From: Syntrophomonadaceae bacterium
GTDB lineage: Bacteria > Bacillota > Dethiobacteria > DTU022
Assembly (NCBI GenBank): GCA_007129055.1
Contig: SKWE01000098.1
Coordinates: 1-5,195 of the forward strand
Length of the DNA: 5,195 nt
Reading direction: 5' to 3'
Part shown: positions 1 through 5,195 of the stretch, in pieces
Numbering within the stretch: the first letter of the stretch is position 1
Layout: each line of letters starts with the position of its first letter
Notes under the pieces: model-generated
Seen by the model: the letters and a program-made list of their open reading frames with translations, nothing else
Database searches by the model: none
What the model was told of the DNA's origin: nothing
Position numbers and translations under genes: made by a program

Positions 1-224
1 CTTGGCTCCCCGGAGTCCCTGAACCTGTTTATAGCATCCCAAATTGATTGGGGATTGTGCCCAAAGGGCAATGCGCCATATGCGGCTATACAATCAAGGT
101 AACGGGTACCTTTGCTGTCGTATAAATTACAGCCTTCTCCTCTTACATATTCCTGATCGAGCTTTATGCTTTCCAGCATTTCACCCAGGTGCGGGTTTAC
201 ATAGCGGGTAAAATTATTATTCAT
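1..224 (-). CDS. Class III PLP-dependent aminotransferase, N-terminal part (cut by left edge)
   Basis: The start is the ATG at 224, read leftwards; 74 codons and two bases are present and the rest lies beyond the left edge. The product begins MNNNFTRYVNPHLGEML and continues with YVRGEGCNLYDSKGTRYLD and ALPFGHNP. The pattern GEG-x-x-LYD-x-x-G-x-x-YLD followed by G-x-x-PFGHN-P is the N-terminal signature of fold-type I, class III aminotransferases (the acetylornithine, ornithine and putrescine aminotransferase group). The opening YVNPxLGxML looks closer to the diamine/putrescine (YgjG-like) or general 'aspartate aminotransferase family' branch than to glutamate-1-semialdehyde aminomutase, whose N-terminal PGGVNSPVRAF-like motif is absent. 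The catalytic lysine and PLP-binding residues lie outside the window, so substrate and activity cannot be judged. GGGAGG sits seven bases before the ATG. The gene lies downstream of yfmH in the same direction but appears to have its own promoter and operator. The family call is firm; the substrate is unknown. Confidence 0.85.
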   Translation of the reverse strand, partial: MNNNFTRYVNPHLGEMLESIKLDQEYVRGEGCNLYDSKGTRYLDCIAAYGALPFGHNPQSIWDAINRFRDSGEP

Positions 225-231
225 GGTTCGG

Positions 232-237
232 CCTCCC
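232..237 (-). promoter_or_regulatory. Shine-Dalgarno site of the aminotransferase gene
   Basis: On the minus strand GGGAGG lies seven bases upstream of the ATG at 224. This is ideal spacing and fixes that ATG as the start; no in-frame alternative with a comparable site is seen. Confidence 0.85.
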
Positions 238-245
238 AATTACTT

Positions 246-265
246 TGTGCACACATATGTGCACA
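246..265. promoter_or_regulatory. Double palindrome, probable operator (two TGTGCACA octamers)
   Basis: Two identical copies of the self-complementary octamer TGTGCACA occupy 246-253 and 258-265, separated by CATA. Each octamer is a palindrome, so the site is both a direct repeat with 12-base period and an inverted repeat. It lies between the candidate aminotransferase promoter and that gene's ribosome-binding site. It touches the best -10 candidate (265-270) and covers the predicted transcription start, which is where repressor operators usually sit. The repeat is seen directly; its role as a regulator-binding site is inferred. I cannot name the regulator family: the sequence does not match a motif I can assign with confidence. 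Confidence 0.55.
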
Positions 266-293
266 GTATAGGTTATATCTTAAACCGAACCTG
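265..293 (-). promoter_or_regulatory. Candidate promoter of the aminotransferase gene
   Basis: On the minus strand TATACT (270 to 265) matches the -10 consensus at five of six positions, but the hexamer 17 bases upstream (CAGGTT, 293 to 288) is a poor -35. An alternative is TTGCAT (305 to 300) with TAAGAT (282 to 277), also 17 bases apart. In either case transcription would start just before or within the double palindrome and give a short leader of roughly 35-45 bases. A weak core promoter would fit a regulated gene, but the call is tentative. Confidence 0.35.
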
Positions 294-319
294 GTAAAAA
301 TGCAAGCCTTATAAGGATA

Positions 320-1627
320 TTAAGAACTGCTGTCCGGCATGATAATCGATACAGCATGCCTGGCCGGATCCAGGTTTTCTTCGATTAACGCCATGGCCTC
401 TTCCCGGCTGATTTCATGCAGTATTGAAGGAAGCTGAAACAGGTCTGTGCCCCTGAAGCGGTAGGCCAAAAAGTTGTTGGCTATAAACTCCAGCGAATTG
501 AAACGCCTGATATATCCACCCAGCACTTTACGCCGGTGACGTTCAAACTGTTCTTCACTGATACCCGATTTCCTGATCTGGGCAATAGCGGTCATAATTC
601 GCCTGTAAAGCTGTTCGGGATCTCCCGTTTCGCCGCCGATCATGCTGTAACCGTAATTGATCTCGGCTGTATATTCTGAACCGAAATTTTCATCTATCAA
701 GTCTTCCCTGTATAGCTCGTTATATAGTTCTTCGCTTGAACCGAAGAGAATATCGAGCAGTAGTTCCATCAGTATTTCCCTGCGCATTAAGTCTCTTCCC
801 TGCAGTTTACCCACAACCATATCTTTGAAACCAACATAAATTATCGGTTCTGAAACAACCAGATCCTGGACCGTTCTTTCCTGCTTAATCCTGTCCGGCT
901 CTTCCGGGTAGCTGCGCACAATAGTTCCCAAAGGCTTATAATTACGATCAGCCAGGTTTTCCTCTACCTGTTTGCCCACAGCTTCAGGATTTACATCTCC
1001 CACCACGAAAAGCGCCATATTGCTGGGATGATAAAACGTGTTGTAGCAGCGGTGCAGCAACTCCGGCGTGATTTGAGAAATACTTTCAACTGTTCCGGCT
1101 ATATCATTGCGCACGGGATGCTCACAGTATAAGCCCGCCAGCAGGTTAAAAAAGACCTGCCAGTGTGGATGGTCTTCGTACATTTTAATTTCCTGTCCAA
1201 TTATGCCCTGTTCTTTCTGAACTGTTTGATCAGTAAAATAAGGATCCTGTACAAAGTCCAACAACTGTGTTAAGCTCTGTTCAAAGTTTGCCGTGCAGGA
1301 AAAAAGATATGCCGTCTGGGTAAATGAAGTATAGGCATTGGCAGATGCCCCCAGGGAAGCGAATCGATCGAATACATTGCCCTGCTCATCTTCAAAAAGC
1401 TTATGCTCCAAGAAGTGGGCCACACCGTCTGGAAGGGTTGTATAATCCTTATCAGGTTCAACCCTGAAATTGTTGTCGATGGAACCGAACCGTGTAGAAA
1501 ATACGGCATATTTTTTTTGGTACCCAGCCCTGGGTAAAACATAAAGATCCATTCCCGGGCTGACCCTGTAATGATATAGGGACTCCTGAAGTTCCCTGTT
1601 TTCTATAAGCCTGCAGTTGTCTGCCAT
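320..1627 (-). CDS. yfmH: M16 family zinc metallopeptidase, YfmH-like (EF-P modification-associated)
   Basis: This 435-residue protein is an M16 (insulinase/pitrilysin-type) peptidase of the single-length bacterial M16B kind. The inverted zinc motif HxxEH is intact as H71-F-L-E74-H75, where the two histidines bind zinc and E74 is the general base. The third ligand expected about 70-77 residues later is supplied by E146 or E151 in the segment GQEIKMYED. The C-terminal half (about 190-430) carries the second M16 domain, with the VVGDVNPE strand at 208-215. Length and motifs match B. subtilis YmfH (database name YfmH), a gene genetically linked to 5-aminopentanol modification of elongation factor P; its substrate and exact step are not established as far as I know. 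No signal peptide or membrane segment is visible, so it should be cytoplasmic. Its ATG directly follows the yfmF stop (TAAATG), with AAGGAGGGG inside the end of yfmF, so the two genes are translationally coupled. The pair probably forms a heterodimer with this protein as the catalytic subunit. Confidence 0.9.
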   Translation of the reverse strand: MADNCRLIENRELQESLYHYRVSPGMDLYVLPRAGYQKKYAVFSTRFGSIDNNFRVEPDKDYTTLPDGVAHFLEHKLFEDEQGNVFDRFASLGASANAYTSFTQTAYLFSCTANFEQSLTQLLDFVQDPYFTDQTVQKEQGIIGQEIKMYEDHPHWQVFFNLLAGLYCEHPVRNDIAGTVESISQITPELLHRCYNTFYHPSNMALFVVGDVNPEAVGKQVEENLADRNYKPLGTIVRSYPEEPDRIKQERTVQDLVVSEPIIYVGFKDMVVGKLQGRDLMRREILMELLLDILFGSSEELYNELYREDLIDENFGSEYTAEINYGYSMIGGETGDPEQLYRRIMTAIAQIRKSGISEEQFERHRRKVLGGYIRRFNSLEFIANNFLAYRFRGTDLFQLPSILHEISREEAMALIEENLDPARHAVSIIMPDSSS

Positions 1628-2917
1628 TTATACCCCTCCTTCTGCCTTAGGCCTCAGTAAAAACACTGTATCTGCCTTTATTCTGTCAGCCACTTTTATA
1701 AGATCTTCACGTTCCACCGCTTCAATGCCTTCAGCTATTTCATTCATTGTGTATGTTCGCCCGCCGATTTCCCCGTCAAGATGAAAGGAAATAAGCTGGT
1801 GCGGACTGTCCTGCCGGGAGCGAAGCTGGTTGATTAAACCCCTCTTCGTATTGTCAAGTTCGGTATCGGTAATGTCACCTTCTGCCATGTCCAAAAGCTG
1901 CCTGTTGATAATTTCAGAGGCCTTGTCCTTATCTTCATGATTAATACCGGCAGAAATAACCATTAAACCTTTGTGCTGTTCAAGCCTTGAGTGAATATAG
2001 TAAGCCAGACCTGCTTCTTCCCTGACTTTCATAAACAGCTTGGAATGGGGAAACCCGCCAAGGACTCCGCTGTAAACCAGCAAAGGACAGTACAGGCTAT
2101 CTTTAAAACCGGTGTAGGTCCTGTAACCTAAAACCAGTTTAGACTGATTGACTGTCATTGCTTCTTCATAATACTGAGTTTCCTTTACTGGTCGCATAAT
2201 ATCTGTTTCATCCAGGGTCTCCAACGCTTCAGAACGCTTGAAATCAAAAGCTGATTCTGCAGCCTCTATTACCCTGCCCGGTTCAAGATCTCCAACAACA
2301 TACAGGTCAAGAGGATTCTTTGAAAAAACTTCCCTGTAGTAGCTGTACAGCTCTGCAGAACCTATATTCTCATAATCCTCAATTTTCCCAAGCTTAAAAA
2401 CTCCAAATTTTTCTTCCGCGCACATCAGGGCCAGGCATCGTTCAAGGGCATAAGTAATTTTATCATTTAGCATAGCCCTGATATCTTTGATCAGCTGGTT
2501 TTTTTCCTGCCTGACATAGGCTTCATTGAAAGAATCTCCTTCGACCAGTGGATCTGAAACAACAGAACTAAGGACAGCCATGCCCTCGTTAAGTAAATCC
2601 GATTCTTCACCCAGGAAACGGTCATGGGCTGTTTCAAGGGTAAAAGCCATAATGTGACGTTCGCCGCTTTTAATGATATCGGTCCCCAGTTGAGCACCAT
2701 ATAAGCTTTCCAGCTTTCTCTGCAGAGTTAGAAAATCGGGGTAAGCCCTGCACCCCTGCTCCAATACCGAAGGCAGAAGTGAATTTTTTGCAGCCAATCC
2801 GGCGCTTAACTCCTGGTGTAAAAACAATCCTATCGATATAGTTTTGAATTTATCTGTCGGCATAAATATAAGCCTGATTCCATTATTAAGGTAATGGCTG
2901 GTATAGTCTGTATACAA
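1628..2917 (-). CDS. yfmF: M16 family protein without zinc motif, YfmF-like (EF-P modification-associated)
   Basis: With the TTG start at 2917 the protein has 429 residues and opens YTDYTSHYLNNGIRLIFMP after the initiator. The reading frame stays open to a GTG at 2947, but that GTG has no Shine-Dalgarno site and lies at the predicted transcription start. The TTG has GGGGAGG seven bases upstream, so I chose it. The fold is M16: the usual HxxEH position is occupied by LLPSVLEQG (about 47-55), so zinc ligands are missing. The C-terminal domain has the typical segment KLFMKVREEAGLAYYIHS (about 293-310), whose Arg299 and Tyr306 match the R/Y pair of non-catalytic M16B partner subunits. B. subtilis YmfF (database name YfmF) is the counterpart, genetically tied to EF-P 5-aminopentanol modification. 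It likely pairs with the catalytic YfmH encoded directly downstream. A good promoter lies upstream. Family call is strong; the biochemical role is not known. Confidence 0.88.
   Translation of the reverse strand: MYTDYTSHYLNNGIRLIFMPTDKFKTISIGLFLHQELSAGLAAKNSLLPSVLEQGCRAYPDFLTLQRKLESLYGAQLGTDIIKSGERHIMAFTLETAHDRFLGEESDLLNEGMAVLSSVVSDPLVEGDSFNEAYVRQEKNQLIKDIRAMLNDKITYALERCLALMCAEEKFGVFKLGKIEDYENIGSAELYSYYREVFSKNPLDLYVVGDLEPGRVIEAAESAFDFKRSEALETLDETDIMRPVKETQYYEEAMTVNQSKLVLGYRTYTGFKDSLYCPLLVYSGVLGGFPHSKLFMKVREEAGLAYYIHSRLEQHKGLMVISAGINHEDKDKASEIINRQLLDMAEGDITDTELDNTKRGLINQLRSRQDSPHQLISFHLDGEIGGRTYTMNEIAEGIEAVEREDLIKVADRIKADTVFLLRPKAEGGV
1633..1641 (-). promoter_or_regulatory. Shine-Dalgarno site of yfmH inside the end of yfmF
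   Basis: On the minus strand AAGGAGGGG encodes part of the last residues of YfmF (EGGV) and its AGGAGG core lies seven bases before the yfmH ATG at 1627. The yfmF stop codon TAA (1630 to 1628) directly abuts that ATG. This arrangement implies coupled translation and near-equal production of the two M16 subunits. Confidence 0.85.
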
Positions 2918-2924
2918 GGTTAAA

Positions 2925-2931
2925 CCTCCCC
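2925..2931 (-). promoter_or_regulatory. Shine-Dalgarno site that sets the TTG start of yfmF
   Basis: GGGGAGG on the minus strand lies seven bases before TTG (2917 to 2915). It would sit inside the coding region if the GTG at 2947 were used, which argues for the shorter protein. Confidence 0.8.
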
Positions 2932-2954
2932 GCTGAAATAATAACACTGTAGAA

Positions 2955-2983
2955 ATAATATCAATTAACCGCGCTCATGACAA
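2955..2983 (-). promoter_or_regulatory. Promoter of the yfmF-yfmH operon
   Basis: On the minus strand TTGTCA (2983 to 2978; one mismatch to TTGACA) is followed after 17 bases by TATTAT (2960 to 2955; one mismatch to TATAAT). The bases TGA just before the -10 give an extended -10 element. The start of transcription is expected near 2948, giving a leader of about 30 bases to the TTG start. This is a typical sigma-A-type housekeeping promoter. No operator-like palindrome overlaps it. Confidence 0.7.
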
Positions 2984-3038
2984 CAACCAGGACAAACCCA
3001 GAACCGGTAAGTTGTAAAATATTAGACGGTGAACTTGT

Positions 3039-3067
3039 TTGACTTGACTATTTACAGGTGGTATTAT
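3039..3067 (+). promoter_or_regulatory. Promoter of the tRNA-Arg gene
   Basis: TTGACT (3039-3044) and TATTAT (3062-3067) are separated by exactly 17 bases, and TGG at 3059-3061 adds an extended -10 element. A second TTGACT overlaps at 3044-3049 but would leave only 12 bases to the -10. Transcription would start near 3074, about 15 bases before the mature tRNA. This promoter is divergent from that of yfmF; their -35 elements are about 55 bases apart. The 3000-3038 stretch between them shows nothing else I can identify. Confidence 0.75.
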
Positions 3068-3088
3068 GGCAATGTGCTGTATTATCAG

Positions 3089-3163
3089 GCGCCCGTGGTG
3101 AAAGGGATATCACGCAGGCCTCCGGAGCCTGAAGTCGGGGTTCGAATCCCTGCGGGCGCACCA
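3089..3163 (+). tRNA. tRNA-Arg, anticodon CCG
   Basis: The sequence folds into a complete cloverleaf. The acceptor stem GCGCCCG (3089-3095) pairs perfectly with CGGGCGC (3153-3159). The D arm is GTGA/TCAC around AAGGGATA. The anticodon stem CAGGC/GCCTG encloses loop CTCCGGA, with anticodon CCG at 3122-3124 reading the codon CGG. The variable loop is AAGT, and the T arm is CGGGG/CCCTG (one G-T pair) around TTCGAAT. The discriminator base is A3160 and CCA is encoded (3161-3163). This is the isoacceptor dedicated to one arginine codon. The gene has a strong promoter upstream and an intrinsic terminator seven bases after the CCA. Confidence 0.96.
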
Positions 3164-3169
3164 AAAAGG

Positions 3170-3202
3170 AGCAACCTGCAACAGGTTGCTTTATTTATTT
3201 TT
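3170..3202 (+). terminator. Intrinsic terminator behind the tRNA gene
   Basis: AGCAACCTG (3170-3178) pairs perfectly with CAGGTTGCT (3182-3190) around a CAA loop, followed by TTATTTATTTTT. The nine-pair stem with a T-rich tail is a standard rho-independent terminator. The T run is interrupted by two A residues, which could allow some read-through. It ends directly against the ribosome-binding site of the following gene (AAAGGAG, 3203-3209). Confidence 0.85.
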
Positions 3203-3209
3203 AAAGGAG
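3203..3209 (+). promoter_or_regulatory. Shine-Dalgarno site of the RACo-like gene
   Basis: AAAGGAG lies ten bases before the ATG at 3220, slightly longer than usual spacing but the only good site here. It starts immediately after the T tail of the tRNA terminator, so any mRNA of the next gene made by read-through carries the terminator hairpin about a dozen bases in front of the ribosome-binding site. Confidence 0.75.
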
Positions 3210-3219
3210 TTGTGATAGG

Positions 3220-5052
3220 ATGCCTAAAGTTATTTTTACCCCACAGAATAAAGAAGTTGAAGTCGAAAAAGGAACTGACATACTTAAGGCTGCTGACCAG
3301 GCCGGCCTCTATATTGAAGGCGACTGCGCTGGCAGGGGAACCTGCGGTAAGTGCAGGGTAAAGCTTACTGCCGGTGAAAACACTGAACCTACATCTTCGG
3401 AAAAAAAACATCTATCTGCATCAGACCTGGAAAAAGGCTGGATCCTGGCCTGCCAGAGAACCGTTGAAGGCAATATGACCATAGAAGTTCCGGTGCAAAA
3501 AGATGCTCACCTGCGTAAAACAAGCCTGGCTGGCGGGGTTGAAAAACTGGAATGCGATCCGGTCATCGAAAAAATTGAATTAAAACTTGACCGTCCCGCG
3601 GTTAAAGATCAGACGGCTGACCTTGAGAGATTGCTGGGAAAACTTGGGCGTCCTGATTTGGAGATTAGCACCAGGGAGATAGCCTCCCTGCCAAAGCTGC
3701 TGCGCGGCAATTCATATAACGTTACAGCAGCAATTAGCGGCAACAGGATTATTTCTGTTGAACCAGGAAATACTACTGAACAGGTATATGGGTTAGCTTT
3801 TGATATAGGAACCACGACAATTATGGGATCGCTGATTGATCTTACGGATGCTTCAGTAATCGCAGTTTCGGCAACCACAAACCCGCAAAACGCCTATGGT
3901 GCAGATGTTATTTCCAGGATAACCCATGCTTCAGAAAGCGCCGAAAACTTAAAGCAGCTGCAGGGTAAAGTAATTGAAGCAGTGAATAAAATAATTAAAG
4001 AGCTGATGAAGGAAACGAGGGTTGCCCGGGACAGGATATATGAATTGGTAGCGGTGGGCAATACTACCATGAGCCACCTTTTCATGGGTATTGATCCTAC
4101 CTACCTGGCCCCTGCCCCCTTCATTCCTGCTTACAGCAGGGCTTTAGAAGTTGAGGCTGGCGAACTGGGTATTAGGATAAACCCGGGAGGAAGGGTTACT
4201 TTCTTACCCAACATCGCCGGCTATGTGGGCTCTGATACTGTGGGAGTAATCCTGGCCGCCGGGATGGACCAACGCAGCGACAGGTGTGCTGCAATCGACA
4301 TCGGAACAAACGGGGAACTTGTTTTAAAAGCCAATGGCAGGCTAATGGCCTGTTCAACAGCAGCCGGCCCGGCTTTTGAAGGAGCGCAGATTAAGCACGG
4401 TATGAGGGCAGCATCCGGCGCTATTGAATCAGTTGATTACCTGGACGGAGATATCGTAGTTAAAACTATTGATGATGCCCCGGCATGCGGGATTTGCGGT
4501 TCGGGGCTAATAGATGGCGCTGCCGCCCTGCTTGATGCCGGGCTTGTCGAACCCAGCGGACGATTTGTCAATCCTGAAGAAAACCCGGATAAAGTGGCAG
4601 ATCATTTCAAAAAGAGGCTGCGGAAAGGCAACGGCGGCTATGAATTTATACTGGTAAACGCGGAGGAATCAGATTCCGGGGAAGACATCGTCCTTACCCA
4701 GGGGGACCTGCGAGAGCTGCAGCTGGCCAAGGGAGCAATTTATGCCGGCCTGATGATCCTGCTTAAGGAAGCGGGAATCAGCGAAACAGATCTTGATAAA
4801 GTTTTACTTGCCGGAGCATTCGGCAACTACGTGCGCAAAGAAAGCGCCTTAAAAATCGGACTGCTGCCACAACTGCCATTAGATAATATTATCGCTGTCG
4901 GCAACGCGGCAGGTGATGGATCCAAGATGGCTCTTGCATCAAAGGCAATACGCAACCGTGCTGCAGGCCTGCCTGAAAAAGTTGAACACCTGGAGCTTTC
5001 CACCCGTCCGGATTTCCAGGACATATTTGTTGACGCCATGGCCTTTCAATAG
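3220..5052 (+). CDS. RACo-like reductive activator of corrinoid proteins ([2Fe-2S] ferredoxin plus ASKHA ATPase, DUF4445)
   Basis: The 610-residue protein has the full layout of RACo-type corrinoid activation proteins. Residues 1 to about 92 form a plant-type ferredoxin domain with cluster ligands C36, C42, C45 and C78 (C-x5-C-x2-C-x32-C) in DCAGRGTCGKC and LACQ. A linker and middle region follow to about residue 188. The ASKHA ATPase domain fills the rest: FDIGTTT (194-200) and AIDIGTNGEL (358-367) are the two phosphate-binding hairpins, CGICGSGLIDGA (423-434) is a conserved RACo-family segment, and LLAGAFGNY (529-537) is part of the second nucleotide-binding half. Characterised relatives use ATP hydrolysis to drive electron transfer from the iron-sulfur cluster to a Co(II) corrinoid protein, restoring the active Co(I) state in the Wood-Ljungdahl pathway or in methyltransferase systems. 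All key cysteines are present and the length is normal. There is no C-terminal [4Fe-4S] motif as in RamA. No corrinoid protein or methyltransferase is encoded nearby, so the partner is unknown. The protein should be cytoplasmic. Confidence 0.9.
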   Translation: MPKVIFTPQNKEVEVEKGTDILKAADQAGLYIEGDCAGRGTCGKCRVKLTAGENTEPTSSEKKHLSASDLEKGWILACQRTVEGNMTIEVPVQKDAHLRKTSLAGGVEKLECDPVIEKIELKLDRPAVKDQTADLERLLGKLGRPDLEISTREIASLPKLLRGNSYNVTAAISGNRIISVEPGNTTEQVYGLAFDIGTTTIMGSLIDLTDASVIAVSATTNPQNAYGADVISRITHASESAENLKQLQGKVIEAVNKIIKELMKETRVARDRIYELVAVGNTTMSHLFMGIDPTYLAPAPFIPAYSRALEVEAGELGIRINPGGRVTFLPNIAGYVGSDTVGVILAAGMDQRSDRCAAIDIGTNGELVLKANGRLMACSTAAGPAFEGAQIKHGMRAASGAIESVDYLDGDIVVKTIDDAPACGICGSGLIDGAAALLDAGLVEPSGRFVNPEENPDKVADHFKKRLRKGNGGYEFILVNAEESDSGEDIVLTQGDLRELQLAKGAIYAGLMILLKEAGISETDLDKVLLAGAFGNYVRKESALKIGLLPQLPLDNIIAVGNAAGDGSKMALASKAIRNRAAGLPEKVEHLELSTRPDFQDIFVDAMAFQ

Positions 5053-5135
5053 AAATCTGAGGAAGGATTACGCAAACATTTTGTAGAATAAGCTTAACCA
5101 GGTGTATACCAATCTTCAGTTTATAACATTATATT

Positions 5136-5141
5136 GGGAGG
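5136..5141 (+). promoter_or_regulatory. Shine-Dalgarno site that sets the start of the CBS-domain gene
   Basis: GGGAGG lies seven bases before the ATG at 5149. An earlier in-frame ATG at 5143 is only one base away from this site and is therefore too close to be used. The 83 bases between the end of the RACo-like gene and this site hold no convincing terminator or strong promoter; TATAAC at 5122-5127 is a possible -10 without a good -35. Confidence 0.75.
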
Positions 5142-5148
5142 CATGACT

Positions 5149-5195
5149 ATGCAAAAAGTAAAAGATATTATGAGCTCACCGGCTGTCAGTATTAC
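5149..5195 (+). CDS. Probable CBS-domain protein, N-terminal fragment (cut by right edge)
   Basis: Only 15 full codons are present, giving MQKVKDIMSSPAVSI. The pattern M-x-V-x-DIM-x-x-xP-V-x-I is the usual opening of a CBS domain, a module that binds adenine nucleotides and often forms small regulatory proteins with two tandem copies. It follows the RACo-like gene in the same direction after 96 bases and could be co-transcribed with it, since no terminator is visible between them. The start at 5149 is chosen for its ribosome-binding site. What else the protein contains cannot be seen, so the call rests on a short motif. Confidence 0.65.
   Translation, partial: MQKVKDIMSSPAVSI

Noticed and set aside
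270..292. Inverted repeat AGGTT ... AACCT beside the aminotransferase promoter
   Set aside because: Arms of five bases 13 bases apart are expected by chance, and the nearby TGTGCACA pair is a far stronger signal.
307..316. Perfect 10-base palindrome CCTTATAAGG just after the yfmH stop codon, considered as a terminator
   Set aside because: It leaves no room for a hairpin loop, is AT-rich in the centre, and the following T run is separated by several bases; not a credible intrinsic terminator.
336..360. Inverted repeat GGCATG ... CATGCC in the last codons of yfmH
   Set aside because: The arms are six bases with a 13-base gap, the repeat lies within coding sequence and no T run follows on the minus strand, so chance is the simplest explanation.
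657..839. Plus-strand open frame inside yfmH, and similar antisense frames at 3609-3878, 3894-4085 and 4827-5039
   Set aside because: They are low-complexity or patternless translations opposite well-conserved genes and are best explained as shadows of the coding strand.
2980..3015. ACAAC ... GTTGT inverted repeat between the divergent promoters as an operator
   Set aside because: The arms are only five bases with a gap of about 26 bases, so there is no real support for a binding site.
3141..3163. 3' end of the tRNA-Arg gene as a phage or island attachment site
   Set aside because: No second copy of this segment occurs in the window and no integrase or other mobile gene is nearby.
3029..3411. 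Open reading frames on both strands overlapping the tRNA gene (3029-3361 plus; 3085-3411 minus)
   Set aside because: They run through a complete tRNA, a terminator and the start of the RACo-like gene, show no recognisable protein motif and have no suitable ribosome-binding site.

Overview
The window reads like a chromosomal segment of a low- to mid-GC Gram-positive anaerobe, most likely a clostridial Firmicute (Bacillota). Three things suggest this: strong AGGAGG-type ribosome-binding sites, a YfmF/YfmH pair typical of Firmicutes, and a RACo-type corrinoid activator typical of anaerobes that use corrinoid methyl-transfer proteins. The genus cannot be told from the sequence.

Layout. Bases 1-2917 are coded on the minus strand. 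From its promoter leftwards the order is yfmF (TTG start at 2917), yfmH (stop and start directly abutting), then a gap of 95 bases holding a striking double palindrome, then the first 74 codons of a class III PLP-dependent aminotransferase that runs off the left edge. A divergent promoter region (about 2948-3074) separates this from the plus-strand half: a tRNA-Arg(CCG) gene with encoded CCA, an intrinsic terminator, a 610-residue RACo-like ferredoxin/ASKHA ATPase, and the first 15 codons of a probable CBS-domain protein that runs off the right edge. No stretch longer than 300 bases lacks a gene, and there is no sign of a mobile element, CRISPR array or long repeat.

Function. YfmF (no zinc motif) and YfmH (HFLEH motif) look like the two subunits of an M16B-type metallopeptidase heterodimer. 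In Bacillus subtilis their relatives are genetically linked to the 5-aminopentanol modification of elongation factor P. The neighbouring aminotransferase belongs to a superfamily that includes diamine aminotransferases, which make aminoaldehydes from cadaverine or putrescine, so a link to that modification is a testable inference. The RACo-like protein probably uses ATP hydrolysis and a [2Fe-2S] cluster to re-reduce an inactive Co(II) corrinoid protein. Its partner is not in the window.

I see no clearly new system. The points most worth a second look are the paired TGTGCACA octamers in front of the aminotransferase, the RACo gene placed directly behind a tRNA terminator with no visible promoter of its own, and the aminotransferase beside the EF-P-associated pair.
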